Below, one piece after another: positions 34,201 through 42,666 of a DNA stretch of 64,000 nucleotides. Made by a program: the position numbers and the translations under genes. Each line of letters starts with the position of its first letter. The stretch's first letter is position 1. The notes under the pieces are model-generated. The model saw nothing but the letters and a program-made list of their open reading frames with translations. It searched no databases and was not told the origin of the DNA. Origin of the DNA: Kumtagia yinganensis (GTDB taxonomy: Bacteria > Pseudomonadota > Alphaproteobacteria > Rhizobiales > Rhizobiaceae); NCBI RefSeq assembly GCF_040081985.1, contig NZ_JBEBMH010000002.1:434001-498000 (forward strand), read 5' to 3'.

Positions 34201-37200
34201 ACCATCTTGAGCCAGGAAGGGATGATCGGCCCGGTGGCGAACAGGAACAGCGAGTTGACCACACCGTTGGTCTTGCCATCCGACTCCAGGTAGTTGGACG
34301 TTTCCCACTTGGTCAGATCGGCGCCGTTCTCGGCAGCCAGTTGGTAGCGAGCCAGTTCCAGCAGGGAATACTGGCCGTGATCCGAGAGGCCGGCTTGCAT
34401 GAGCTCATTGAGAAGCTCACCCGGCATTTCGGATTGCTGACCATCACGCAACCATCCCTTGAACGCCTCATAGAGGCGGTTGAATTTTCCACCCTCAGTC
34501 AGGGCTTCCTTCTTGATGAAGGCGATCGACTGGTCGAAGGTGCCCTTGTCTGTCTCGGTCTTGACACCAAGACCCTGAGCGACAGCCTTCATGAACAGCC
34601 GGTAGTCTTTGTTCTCCGGCTTCGACAAATCGAGAGCCTTCGACTTGGTCGGCAGGAAGACGTGACGAGCGAGCTTGCTGGCCTGCGGATTGCTTGGACC
34701 GGCCATCTGCTGACGGCCCATCTTGTTGATGTGGTATTTGTAGAAGGAGCCCATCTCCTCGGGAGCAATGCCCCGCTTACTGGCAGCGGAATTCACCTCC
34801 GCCATCTGGCTCACGATGTTGTCATAGTCATTGGCCAGTCCCATCCAGCGGCCATGGACCGAAGCATGGTGGTTCTTGTTCATGCCGAGCTCGGCATAAT
34901 CCTTGTTGAGATCACCGTCCTTGTAGGGAACCCCGCTCATCGCCGAGACATAGGCTGCCTTGCCCAGTGCCTGGACGTAGTTGAAGAAGGTCATCACCGG
35001 CAGGAACTTGGTGTTCTGCAGGTTCTCCAGGACCTCACGATGAGCCTTGGTCGTGCTGACCGCACGCTGGCGAAGAACGGTGTTGTCGATTTCCGTCACT
35101 GGTTCGCCAATGGAAATGTCGCCCTTCTCCGGACGAACCATGGCCATGTCGGTCAGGAGTTTCTTGGCACCATTGAGCCCACGAAGGACATCCTGCACAT
35201 CGTCCGAATGGAAACCGAACACCACCCGGTTCGGCTTCTTGGCCTTGAAGCCAAGACGATCATCGAGATCCATCCGGTGAACCAGGAGCAATCCGTTGGT
35301 GTTGGTTGAAAAACCTTTAGCGTCCAGGCCGGTGTCCATACCGTGCAGCAGCTCGGCCGCAATCGCTTCAGCGATACCGACAGTGTAGGCCCGACGTCCC
35401 TTGAAGTTCGGAACCAGGCCCCAGAACTTCTGGATATTTTCGGCCAGGGATTTCTTGGCCACCGACATGCTGGAGCCGGCATTGAACTCGGTCAGCATCT
35501 CGTCGGTGATCAGGCTCTCATCAGGGATCCCCATGATGCCGGCCATCTCGTACTTTTCGACCTTCAGATCCTTACCGCGGCCTTGGGCGACCCAGTCAAG
35601 ACCAGCCAGCACGGCTGCCTGAAGCAGCGTCGAGTTGTAGGCAAAACCGTTGTCAGTCTTCTCAACGATATTGAGAGCACGAAGATCCCGCATCCGGTTG
35701 ACCACCGGATCACTATTGTTGAGGCGCTCTTCCATCGGAACCTGACGTCCGCTCTTGCCCTTGTCGGCCAGCTTGGCTTGGAGCCTCTGGTTCATGCGAA
35801 CCATCACCGATCCACCCAGACGCATCAGTGCCCGATAGGAATTGATATTGGTCTGGTTGACTGTGTATTTCGGATCGTAGCCGAGATAATCGAACAGCGA
35901 TTGACCGTCGGCCAAGGCATTGTAAAGCGAACGCATCGGGGCTTCCTGATCCAGGAGTCTGGACGGACGCTTCTTGTTGACCCGGAATGCCTTGGCGAAC
36001 TGATTGCCAGCCATACGAGCCAGGCCCATGAACTTGGCGCCGATCGAGGCTTCGCCGGTCTCGTCTTCCGGTTCCTGGAAGATCTCGTCGATCTGCGATG
36101 CCAGATCCCGGACATCATCCGTTGCCTGATCTCCGAATTCTTCCCCTTCTCGGGCTTGTTCCTCGGCGGCTTCCGCCTCGGCCTGCTGATCCCGGCGAAC
36201 AGCCTCGGCATCGAGCACGGCATAGGTGGCGTCATCTTCCGGCGTGGCAATGCCATCGGCACCCTTGTCGAGAAGGGCGTTGATCCTCTGGTTCAGACCG
36301 TCATCACTGAGAGACCTGGCCTGCTCCACGGTGACACGGGAGACCACGACAGCCGGTTCGACAGGTGCGGCCGCACTTTCCGTCAGCTGTTCCTGCAGCT
36401 CGGCAGGAGCTTCCTCGATCACAGGAGTTTGAACAGAAGTTGATGGCGTAACAGAAGTTTCCGTTACGGCAGTAATCTTCGGTTTCCTGGTTCGAGGAGC
36501 TGGTTTCGGACGGTCAGTGTTCTCGATTTCCGGGAACATGATGTTCAGTGTGTCAGCCAGAACCTGCTGAGGCGTGTAGTTCCTCAGACGATTGGGGATG
36601 AGATCTTTGCGGGGAACACCAGGATTGGCTTTTGACTGATTATCAAGCAAACGCTTGAGATAATCATTCATAGGCACCGGGGCATTATTTTCAAAATAGT
36701 CTACCTGCTCCGGCGTCCAGAACGTCGAGAGCACCTGGCGGAAGCGAGCCTTCAATGGCTGCTTCGGCTGCGGAGCTTGCGTAACGGCAGGCTGCTGACT
36801 AACTACCGATCGGGGAAGCTCCGGTTTCTGCACAACGACTGGTTCAGGGGTGGTAGCTTGAACCGGAGCCGGTGTTGCAGGGACTGTCGAGCTTCCCCCT
36901 TGCTTGGCGAGAACCAGAGGCGGAACAACGATCTCCTGCAGGCCGAGCTTGGGGAACTGGCGGATATAGCTGTTCGCCGTGTCGGCGATCATCGTCGCTT
37001 CATTGTGAACCGTCCGGGCGAACTTTTCTGAGCCGGCATTGCCAAGATTGACGCCGACACCCTTCTTATGGGTGCTGAATTTCCCGGCCGCATTCAGATA
37101 TTGATACTGCACGTTCCGGCCATCGCCGGCGGCAGCCGACTTGTTGAACGCTTCCACCTTATTGATATGCGACTGGGCGAAGTTCGTCAGGCTTTCCAGC

Positions 37201-39569
37201 TGACCCACCAGAGCCTTGCGGCTGTTGATCGAGATCGCCTGGTTGATGCCGGCAGCGTGAGCACGAAGCGACAGCTGGTGAGCCGAGGATCCACCCTCGG
37301 TCTCGATCTGCTTGCTGACCAGGTCCAGCGCCTTCTTGCTGAGCCCGACAGTCGGTTCGGCCTGGGTCTGAGGCTGTGCTGCCGGTTGGGTCGAACCAGC
37401 GTCGATCTGCTGCTGGCGAGCTTCGGCGGCACGGATGTTGTTGATGAATTCGGTGGCGCCGGTGAGAGCATCCCTGCGCTCCGGGGTGAGCTCGATCGTA
37501 CCCTGATCGGCCTGCCTCAAGATCTGCAGACCGACTTCCGGATTGAAAGCCTGCGGAGCATAGACAGCGACGTTGACGGCATTGTCGACGAGCTGCTGGC
37601 CTTTGGGCGAGCTCATTTCCACCTGGCTCAAATCCTGAGCCGGTATCTGCATTTCGTCCTGTGCCCACTTGATCGCCTTCTGGATCTCCGGGACTTTCTG
37701 GATCCGGAGCAGCGTCTTGTCGAAGTCGAGCAGGGCCTGGTACTCCGGCCGATCATGCGAAACGTTCGACAGAAGGGCGGGTAAATCCTCTGAAAATAGT
37801 TTATTATTTTCAGCCATATTTTTAAGAATATACGTGGCTGCCGAAACCCGGTCTTCCTGGGGAACGTCCGGCATCTCGGTGAGCTGAGCCATCAGCTTCA
37901 CCATCTCGAAACGGTCGAGCGGAGCCTGCTTGGACTGGGCGAATTCGGCCACGGTATCGCGAACATTCTCGCTGAGACCCTGGATCTCTTCAGGCGAGAC
38001 CTGAGCAGCCTGGACCACCCGATCGGCGAGAGCCTGGACATCGACAGGAGCCTCATCCGAACCAGAAGGAACAGGAGCTTCCGCCGCCAGAGCCTTGATG
38101 CCCTCGGCCACAACTGGAGCCTGGGCAGCGATCTCAGCAACGGCCGGCGCCACCTGCTCGGCGGAGACCGTGCTCTCGGCCGCATTCCTGGCCATGAGGC
38201 TTTCGCCGGCAGCAGTGAACTTCTGATCCAGATGGCGAATGGTTGCCCCTGCGGCCTTGGCTGCCTGCTTGAGAGCAGCACTCGGTCCCTGGATCGCAGG
38301 ACCTGTACCGGCACCGAAGATACCGCCCTGGATCGCTGCGTCACCGACACCTTCGATAAGGTTCTGGTCGGGATTGGCTCCGGATACCACCTGGCCGACA
38401 TTGCCGGCGAACTCGCCTGCACCGGACTGGACCGCTTCCTCGATGAACTCCCTGGCGCTGTTGCCGATGACACTGCCAGGAGCACGGCCGGCGGCAGCCG
38501 CCAGAGGAGCACGTTCGAGCCCTTCGACCAGACGTCCGGTGAGCGCTCCGATGGGAGCAGCAATCGCCGAAGCGACATTACCGGCTCGGGCTGCCAGCTC
38601 GACCTGAGCTTCGTCCGGGGTCATACCACCGGCAATCAATTCACGGAAACGTGGAGACTGCTCGGCCAGCTGCTCGTGAGGCGTGGCCATGATCTCCTGA
38701 GCCGCATCGGTAAAGGCACCACCGCCTTCGAGAGCGCCGATCACACCAGGGAATGCTGCCTTTTCCAGAGCAGCTGTAACCCGTGCCGAATTGGTCAGAA
38801 GAGCACCACCACGGACCACTGCCTTGGTGACGGGACCACCTACCAGCAGGGAACCGACACCCTCGGAAATCCCCTGCTCAAGCATGGCCGGATCTTCGAT
38901 CAGACGATTGGCGCCGCTGATGACACCACGACCGAACGACCGGAGGTTGGCAATCAGAGCGCCATCCTTCTTCTGGTCGGCCTTGAACTTCGCCTCATTA
39001 TCCATGCTGTCGAGCTGCGCACGGAGCGCATCGACTCCACGACGGCGGTTGAGCGCATCCGACTGCAGCGAGTCGGAGAACTCCTTGATGTCGCCCATGA
39101 TCTCTGCCGACTTGACCGCGGCGTCATCGCTGACCGCGGACAGACCCAGAGTGGCGAGACTGCCGACACCTTGAACCAGGCCCGAAGCTACACCGACACC
39201 GACATCCCTGAGTGTCTCGGGGACGGAACGCTCGGCATTGGCAGAGCTGTTGACACGGTTTGCCCTCTGCCGGCTGGCTACCATTTCCTGGTAGACGTCC
39301 GTACCATGACGCTGCTGGAATGCGGCGCCGGAGAGCGTGTTGAAATCTTCGATCAGCTGGTTGCCCTGCGTCAGGCCATTGCCCCGCTGCTGCGAGATCG
39401 TGATCAGTCCCTGGAGCGTATCGTTGCGGTTGCCTGCCCGCATCAAAGCCAGATCGTTCTGAAGCTGTTGGGCTTCGCTGATCTGGGGAACCGGAGCGGC
39501 AGGCTGAGCAGCTGGAGCATTGCTTGCAGTCGGAATGGACTGAAACAGCTCGTCGAAAATGCTCGCCAT
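28275..39569 (-). CDS. Virion-encapsidated RNA polymerase (N4 gp50-like)
   Basis: 3,764 residues. In N4 the equivalent protein is packaged, injected with the DNA, and transcribes early genes from hairpin promoters. The T7-type catalytic core is visible in order and with near-N4 spacing. NKMGRQQMAGPSNPQ is the T/DxxGR-like motif (Arg1619). YLESDGKTNGV is motif A (Asp1764). AKSPLTKANYAAG is motif B (Lys1879 and Tyr1887, eight apart as in T7). TFDGLHLPIDL is motif C (Asp2165). N-terminal to the core are ~1,150 residues, with Gly/Ala-rich hydrophobic stretches near 120-400. Downstream a zincin motif HELTH (2482-2486) with a later Glu2559 suggests a metallopeptidase-like domain. The remaining ~1,200 residues are mostly helical. 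A ~200-base AT-rich patch (32735-32935) follows motif C. Confidence 0.93.
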   Translation of the reverse strand: MASIFDELFQSIPTASNAPAAQPAAPVPQISEAQQLQNDLALMRAGNRNDTLQGLITISQQRGNGLTQGNQLIEDFNTLSGAAFQQRHGTDVYQEMVASRQRANRVNSSANAERSVPETLRDVGVGVASGLVQGVGSLATLGLSAVSDDAAVKSAEIMGDIKEFSDSLQSDALNRRRGVDALRAQLDSMDNEAKFKADQKKDGALIANLRSFGRGVISGANRLIEDPAMLEQGISEGVGSLLVGGPVTKAVVRGGALLTNSARVTAALEKAAFPGVIGALEGGGAFTDAAQEIMATPHEQLAEQSPRFRELIAGGMTPDEAQVELAARAGNVASAIAAPIGALTGRLVEGLERAPLAAAAGRAPGSVIGNSAREFIEEAVQSGAGEFAGNVGQVVSGANPDQNLIEGVGDAAIQGGIFGAGTGPAIQGPSAALKQAAKAAGATIRHLDQKFTAAGESLMARNAAESTVSAEQVAPAVAEIAAQAPVVAEGIKALAAEAPVPSGSDEAPVDVQALADRVVQAAQVSPEEIQGLSENVRDTVAEFAQSKQAPLDRFEMVKLMAQLTEMPDVPQEDRVSAATYILKNMAENNKLFSEDLPALLSNVSHDRPEYQALLDFDKTLLRIQKVPEIQKAIKWAQDEMQIPAQDLSQVEMSSPKGQQLVDNAVNVAVYAPQAFNPEVGLQILRQADQGTIELTPERRDALTGATEFINNIRAAEARQQQIDAGSTQPAAQPQTQAEPTVGLSKKALDLVSKQIETEGGSSAHQLSLRAHAAGINQAISINSRKALVGQLESLTNFAQSHINKVEAFNKSAAAGDGRNVQYQYLNAAGKFSTHKKGVGVNLGNAGSEKFARTVHNEATMIADTANSYIRQFPKLGLQEIVVPPLVLAKQGGSSTVPATPAPVQATTPEPVVVQKPELPRSVVSQQPAVTQAPQPKQPLKARFRQVLSTFWTPEQVDYFENNAPVPMNDYLKRLLDNQSKANPGVPRKDLIPNRLRNYTPQQVLADTLNIMFPEIENTDRPKPAPRTRKPKITAVTETSVTPSTSVQTPVIEEAPAELQEQLTESAAAPVEPAVVVSRVTVEQARSLSDDGLNQRINALLDKGADGIATPEDDATYAVLDAEAVRRDQQAEAEAAEEQAREGEEFGDQATDDVRDLASQIDEIFQEPEDETGEASIGAKFMGLARMAGNQFAKAFRVNKKRPSRLLDQEAPMRSLYNALADGQSLFDYLGYDPKYTVNQTNINSYRALMRLGGSVMVRMNQRLQAKLADKGKSGRQVPMEERLNNSDPVVNRMRDLRALNIVEKTDNGFAYNSTLLQAAVLAGLDWVAQGRGKDLKVEKYEMAGIMGIPDESLITDEMLTEFNAGSSMSVAKKSLAENIQKFWGLVPNFKGRRAYTVGIAEAIAAELLHGMDTGLDAKGFSTNTNGLLLVHRMDLDDRLGFKAKKPNRVVFGFHSDDVQDVLRGLNGAKKLLTDMAMVRPEKGDISIGEPVTEIDNTVLRQRAVSTTKAHREVLENLQNTKFLPVMTFFNYVQALGKAAYVSAMSGVPYKDGDLNKDYAELGMNKNHHASVHGRWMGLANDYDNIVSQMAEVNSAASKRGIAPEEMGSFYKYHINKMGRQQMAGPSNPQASKLARHVFLPTKSKALDLSKPENKDYRLFMKAVAQGLGVKTETDKGTFDQSIAFIKKEALTEGGKFNRLYEAFKGWLRDGQQSEMPGELLNELMQAGLSDHGQYSLLELARYQLAAENGADLTKWETSNYLESDGKTNGVVNSLFLFATGPIIPSWLKMVAKGGAFFGRPGKTLNQHYEESDDNKIDIYGEISKATAEKMTKVGWMFHYKYPEVSAQYQAFRRLMASLNADFEYDPDKKELTIKRGLAKSPLTKANYAAGTDTLTNTFADDIISALYEKITDHAQGRGTGNDVLYPPGSSVNFVSDLDALTGAYPFKEMGVWGLASAGANEARNFDLEYTLSRNELFALKENIKMFLTHPMQKAIKDLVDEHTTFATTAMQNATQFQSVIMKGIYANKYAARVAEKMANPEKFDYHNGDLLSQEEEDHILKEMGIYAPVIDTGSQRYMLSGNETGDLFEHISVDVGEGRIVKVPMPGSFSRSLTGDLETPAFIYGPTEAGVRARPTMNIGSGDGQMMLYIMAVKEIAERSLGTFDGLHLPIDLIEKGSQVANEAVYKTWTSAPNPLRAVSDSYNRFMLTSPVEALFPKGTNEIIEQWFASRIEALSKGVEENELDEFPATPQQYAFLEAVTQAYLERKEVFPVEFLTPKQAKAFLQQTARSLEKAADDVDIRRQVYAETGMSVDQMSGGEMSHTVEGKLDLTNVDTLGKLAGVMNRRYQELKTEASTKRRAEDAAKTPIEGVNEEVLRTSLEKTRPQHYGVKQLHAKGISSLVRRLTDKLPADQKYMLREAARTMEASGYQMLFGEQHQLDAWEQTYNGDRFVRDDNGYSGKIDPISKLMFINNLSAETIFHELTHAATVEKLWLAYNKPDALTKEENDAVKRLDALMNQWLEQDFSLLNDAAKSARLLAESAVHDFLNKGHRDAAVSEFMAWVMNNQNLADVARQTKVTNPIARIIGKALQALKEMFWGKGENGKAKGPAVSDDMLSNIRFNTRVLMVMPTPVELLKGDFAAVSRNQSAFFGNDSRLADLREQFGRKIVDFIRESDDRVLAQSQADAATTDAIDLADEFAFHFPAMRSMQAKSTFQMIQKALALETRLNPNALLRLEEMYTHTIAELRREGLVIPTGNQAQDEYDAEQRMKLLTGVLGVKEDAQGRTSLLSSFLALALVDNDFRDILARLDKPKSDRSDVPGLDGFLETNANRILDSLSVRLSGERSTDLNVQQAIDSLTQNMIRNVGDQRSYLELQSEGLLNKADTYIADVLQNGSDAVITRTNDLMANSQSRIVRAAARIANVAATVVNEQASNEAIMGAVSWMNRRENLNTTRELLNDIAGRTRENAPIFDMVSKVRSWIQQTRQRFREEIPEILAKQFSRPVTPQEWTSMFRSIAKTDLPSLVQSLGVDGTMDVLTNEQGVVSQIQRLEAGIRTAAGNRAARIIEKSRQLANFMNTGEHGANLLPNAKAIAHLYSERGMADPNTQSPELIEQIDRMVTLYAVQNLDQAVKDTMASLIQDEDTGVKFVLTSLRKQREDELVKTRSVMAQNNYYKGYIPSERENGGEMLIAHDRDHAQLVSRGFTRIGAYSGSSADRWAGNRSYYYSPVSGRAPFMQGVLQTVHLTASGVDPQTGFTVGEVNAGIIQDPIAISVIQSQLRNQGQTRENLRAVHDEDGNVVAYERMSDSRITSTLKRNTDLARMMGAWGGRQAEEHFAQEYNRDLIDRLHEIWERDKGNRSSEFVNLFDLGNDPDPVLVEAAKLVPWYTRNQIEALFGRKVFMVRRDMLKIAIGERQASVGDLFTGNTRWKPGVAERFEKIAMGIFDGPLFRKMGVTGNDAYRILVSGEQHVQEIVTAAKTMIVVKSVIVPAANIISNMVQLLNRGVPLRDVVRGFAGKTAEINTYIKNRAKEIELEARFQAADGAGDTQLQHKLAAEIQSIKDGYRRMSIWPLIDAGEFSAISTGQVTVEDLAIADGKWGNYVEKLIAKLPKGVQTPARYAMVTRDTALFQGLARATQYGDFVAKAVLYDHEVKVGRKKTAISSVNEAFVNYNISAGRSRHYLESVGLLWFWSYKLRSIKEAAYMMRHNPLRSLLMAAVPTGSPITDNFLASMWDGRLDYSMGPSMGFNSFSLNPWVNAFQ
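36638..36665. repeat. Bulged hairpin with GATTATC/GATAATC ends inside the virion RNAP gene
   Basis: TCAAGC-AAAC-GCTTGA forms the inner stem. GATTA and TAATC close it outside, with a two-base GA bulge, making 11 bp in total. It lies within coding sequence in an AT-rich patch. Confidence 0.6.
37790..37813. repeat. 9-bp perfect hairpin inside the virion RNAP gene
   Basis: CTGAAAATA (37790-37798) pairs with TATTTTCAG (37805-37813) around six bases. It is another AT-rich hairpin embedded in GC-rich coding sequence. Confidence 0.6.
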
Positions 39570-39586
39570 TATATTATCCGATTATC

Positions 39587-39615
39587 AAAAAAGAAGGGGA
39601 CCAAAATCGGCCCCC
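39587..39615 (-). terminator. Terminator between the 815-residue protein gene and the virion RNAP gene
   Basis: On the minus strand GGGGGCC-GATTTT-GGTCCCC (one G-T pair) is followed by TTCTTTTTT. It lies in the only sizeable gap of this part of the late block and may reduce transcription into the giant RNAP gene. Confidence 0.7.
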
Positions 39616-39660
39616 ATCTTATTCAAAAATCGCAATTAAGCCAGAAGAAAATCGGGCTGA

Positions 39661-42108
39661 TTATCTGTTCAAAGCCCGAACCAGATTGGCTGGCCAATCC
39701 TTCCGCGGAACGCCAGCTGCCTCGAGACGGCGTGCAACAGTGCGAGGATCGGCACCTGTCCGGACATCCTGATAGGCTTCCGTCACATAAGCCGAGGCTC
39801 GAGGATTGGGCTGCGATGCCTGACGTGGTTGTGTCGCTACCTGACGGATTGCCCGGTCAGCTCGGCTCTCGATCACGGTGCCTTGGCTACCACGATTGGC
39901 CGAACCGATATTGGTGATCGTTCCCTGCTCGGGAGCCTGACGTGTCGCCTGAGACAAAGCGGCCGATGCAGGAGACTGCCCTACCCCGGTGTTGGGGAAG
40001 TTCGCCGGATTGCCGTCGGCCGCATCGATTGCCGCCTGCAGCCGGCGCAAGCTCGTCTCATAAGTCAGTCGAGCCTTCTCCCGACCACCCGACTTTCCGC
40101 TGTTCAACGAGCGGGCATACTGCTCCTGGTTCGCCTGGACCTGGCTGATCAAGTTCTGGATCTTGTCGCCGGAAGCCCGCTGCGAACGGATGGTCTCCAT
40201 CTTGGAGAGCACACCCGTCACCTTCGGCGAGTTGACGTCGAGCCGGCCGGTAGAGATGTCGAGGAACTGGCCGGCATAATCGTCCATGCGGCTGCGGGAA
40301 GCATTCCGATCACCGAGGAAATAGTTGGCGCCCCATGACGTTTCCTGGATCGAGCTCTTCAGGATCGCCGCGGCAATGTCCGGACGAACATGGTAGCGGT
40401 CCTTCAGGACGTTGATCTCGTCTTCGATCTGATCCAGGGGAAGGCCATCATCGTCACCGATCGCCGAATGCACTTCCTTGGCAAGATCCGCCGCCGGCTT
40501 CTTGGCATCAGGCGAGTTGATGAACGCATCCGTGATTGCCGCCGTCGGATCGAGGGCAGAGTCGATGTTGATCCGGTCCATCACGCTGGCTGCACGGTTC
40601 ACCTGCAGGTTCGTGTTGTTTAGCAGATCGACGTCGGCCTGATCCCCCTGGCTCGAACCATAGGAAGCAATCAGCGACTGATTGGACCGTGTCTGGTTTG
40701 CCAGGATACCGGCAGCCGTCGAGTTATCCTGGGTTCCACCGCCTTGAGTGAGGTTGCCGAGGCTGCCCCGATCGCCACTTTCCCAAGCTGTGATAGCCTG
40801 AGCCAGAGCATTGTCCGGAACGCTCTTGAAGCCTTCCCACTCCTGACGCAGGCCGTCGATCTTGCCCTGCATGGTGCGGGGACCGGAGAGACGTTTCTGA
40901 ACCAGGTGGGCAAACATGGCGTTCTGGGTATTCTCGTCGAACACCGTATCCGGCGACAGGCCCATTTCCTTTGCCGTTGCCTGTAGCGTCGAACCGACGA
41001 TCTGGAACCGGCCCATCGGCGTAGCAAGGTATCCGAGCTGGTTCTTCTGGTGCCGGCCATAGGCGCCGTCCGCCGAGGCGAACTGACCCAGCTGGCCGAT
41101 CGTCATTTTGGACACATCGACACCAGCCATGGGACCGCTCTTGGCCTGAGCATGTCCGAACAGCGTATCGTAGCGGCCGGCACCTTCCTTCGCATCGACC
41201 AGATTGATGAGCGAACCACCGCCCTGCCCCGACCGGCGAGCCAGTTCCCGATTGATCTCCCGGCTGGCCAGAGCATCTTCGAGGCCGACCTGGGGACCGA
41301 ACAGTTCCTGGATCCCGCCAATGCCGGCGACAGCCAGCTGCTTGGTCTTGTAGTCCAGTTTCGGATCTTCGAGGATCGAGCTCGTAGCCAGTTCCGGAGT
41401 TCCGTACTGCTTGAGCCTCTCGTTGATGAGACCATCAACCTGTTTCGTCCGGTTGAACTCTTCGTTGCGAATTTGCTCTTTCTGGATGTTCTCGTTTAGG
41501 GTGATCCGGCTTCCGGCTGCTGCCGTATTGTTGTCGTCAATAGTTCCAATACCATCGATCGACACACCAGCGGCTGCCAGTTTGCCGGCACCAGCTCGCT
41601 GTAGCTGAGCTGCTCCGGTGTAATCGCCGGCCGCAATCCTGGCTCGGACGTCAGCCTGTAGCTGGACGGCAGCCGGACGGTTCACCTCATATCCACGAAT
41701 ACGGTTGTTGTCCCAGAGCTGCTGGCTGTTGGCCTGTGCCTGGTTCTCGTTGGCAAGTCCAATCCCCTGGTTCGACAGACGCTGACCCTCGGTCTGGACC
41801 TGACGGAAGTCTCCATCGAGCAGCTGTCCACGACGGTTGGCCACCAGGTTGCGGAAGCTCTCATCCCGCATGGCTCGAGGATCAATGGCGCCGGATGCGA
41901 CATAGGCATCCAGATCACCGGCATTGCTGAAGCGCAGCAGATCCTGGGCCGAGACACCAACGGCGTTCTGCTGCTGCCGTGCCTCGATGTTCGACAGCGC
42001 CTTCGACAAGGTGTCGAGACCATCCTGCAAGGCAACGCCGGCATAGCGCCGGCTATCCGCACCCGGAAGGACCGGGACATCCACATTCCGCCAAGTCAGC
42101 TGAGCCAT
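39661..42108 (-). CDS. Internal virion protein with lysozyme-like (muramidase/transglycosylase) segment
   Basis: 815 residues. Residues about 315-430 (DAKEGAGRYDTLFGH, GYLATPMGRFQIVGSTLQ, MFAHLVQKRLSG) look like the catalytic core of phage muramidases, with Glu in KEGAGRY as the candidate acid. The flanks are long helical regions rich in Gln, Asn and Ala, as in ejection proteins. It lies next to the virion RNAP gene and was probably co-injected, opening the peptidoglycan for DNA and RNAP transfer. N4 encodes internal virion proteins at the corresponding place. The exact N4 counterpart cannot be fixed by eye. Confidence 0.72.
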   Translation of the reverse strand: MAQLTWRNVDVPVLPGADSRRYAGVALQDGLDTLSKALSNIEARQQQNAVGVSAQDLLRFSNAGDLDAYVASGAIDPRAMRDESFRNLVANRRGQLLDGDFRQVQTEGQRLSNQGIGLANENQAQANSQQLWDNNRIRGYEVNRPAAVQLQADVRARIAAGDYTGAAQLQRAGAGKLAAAGVSIDGIGTIDDNNTAAAGSRITLNENIQKEQIRNEEFNRTKQVDGLINERLKQYGTPELATSSILEDPKLDYKTKQLAVAGIGGIQELFGPQVGLEDALASREINRELARRSGQGGGSLINLVDAKEGAGRYDTLFGHAQAKSGPMAGVDVSKMTIGQLGQFASADGAYGRHQKNQLGYLATPMGRFQIVGSTLQATAKEMGLSPDTVFDENTQNAMFAHLVQKRLSGPRTMQGKIDGLRQEWEGFKSVPDNALAQAITAWESGDRGSLGNLTQGGGTQDNSTAAGILANQTRSNQSLIASYGSSQGDQADVDLLNNTNLQVNRAASVMDRINIDSALDPTAAITDAFINSPDAKKPAADLAKEVHSAIGDDDGLPLDQIEDEINVLKDRYHVRPDIAAAILKSSIQETSWGANYFLGDRNASRSRMDDYAGQFLDISTGRLDVNSPKVTGVLSKMETIRSQRASGDKIQNLISQVQANQEQYARSLNSGKSGGREKARLTYETSLRRLQAAIDAADGNPANFPNTGVGQSPASAALSQATRQAPEQGTITNIGSANRGSQGTVIESRADRAIRQVATQPRQASQPNPRASAYVTEAYQDVRTGADPRTVARRLEAAGVPRKDWPANLVRALNR

Positions 42109-42136
42109 CTTATTATCCTCAAAATATTATCTAAGA

Positions 42137-42652
42137 TTATCGACGCAGCTGGTGCTTGTCGATATAGGCTTGAGCTTCTTCATCCGACATACCGAGACCC
42201 ACCTGCCGAGCTCGGGTACGATCCTCGAGCTGGGTGTTGTAGGACTGGATCTGGTTCGCCATGTTGGTGTTGTAGGCTTCCTTCTGGAACTTGAGCTGCT
42301 CCTTGGCGAGCTTGTTCTGCTCCCAGGCATTCCAGATGTTGGCCGCGGTGCCGATGCCGCCGATCGCCAGCTGGCCCCAATCCATCAGGCCCATATTGCC
42401 AAAGAAGCTCTTGCCTGCGCCTGGAGCATTGGGCGCCGGAGGATGATAGTTCGTGCTGTAGGGACCGACCACATCCATCAGACCACCACCTCCAGATACC
42501 GAACCAGTGGTAGAAGGTGCCGAAGCAGCGGCCTGCAATGCAACACCGGTCGGGTTCGAGGCGCCGAACGAAGGCATCGACCCGCCCATCAGGGACGGCG
42601 TGTTTGCGACGGGAACCGTACCGTAGCGGAGGAGATCATCCATATAGGCCAT
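42137..42652 (-). CDS. Small virion/ejection-type protein
   Basis: 171 residues. The N-terminal half is Gly/Ser/Pro-rich with a possible membrane-active segment (MGLMDWGQLAIGGIGTAANIW). The C-terminal half is a long charged helix (QNKLAKEQLKFQKEAYNTN). The layout resembles small internal virion proteins such as T7 gp14. It lies between two larger structural genes on the same strand, with short AT-rich gaps on each side. Confidence 0.6.
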   Translation of the reverse strand: MAYMDDLLRYGTVPVANTPSLMGGSMPSFGASNPTGVALQAAASAPSTTGSVSGGGGLMDVVGPYSTNYHPPAPNAPGAGKSFFGNMGLMDWGQLAIGGIGTAANIWNAWEQNKLAKEQLKFQKEAYNTNMANQIQSYNTQLEDRTRARQVGLGMSDEEAQAYIDKHQLRR

Positions 42653-42666
42653 TATCTCACCTATTA

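Noticed and set aside
30831..35309. Long plus-strand open frames opposite the virion RNAP gene (30831-32093, 33300-35309)
   Set aside because: The RNAP gene on the minus strand has all catalytic motifs in frame. The plus frames are rich in Leu, Arg, Gly and His without domains and have no ribosome-binding sites.
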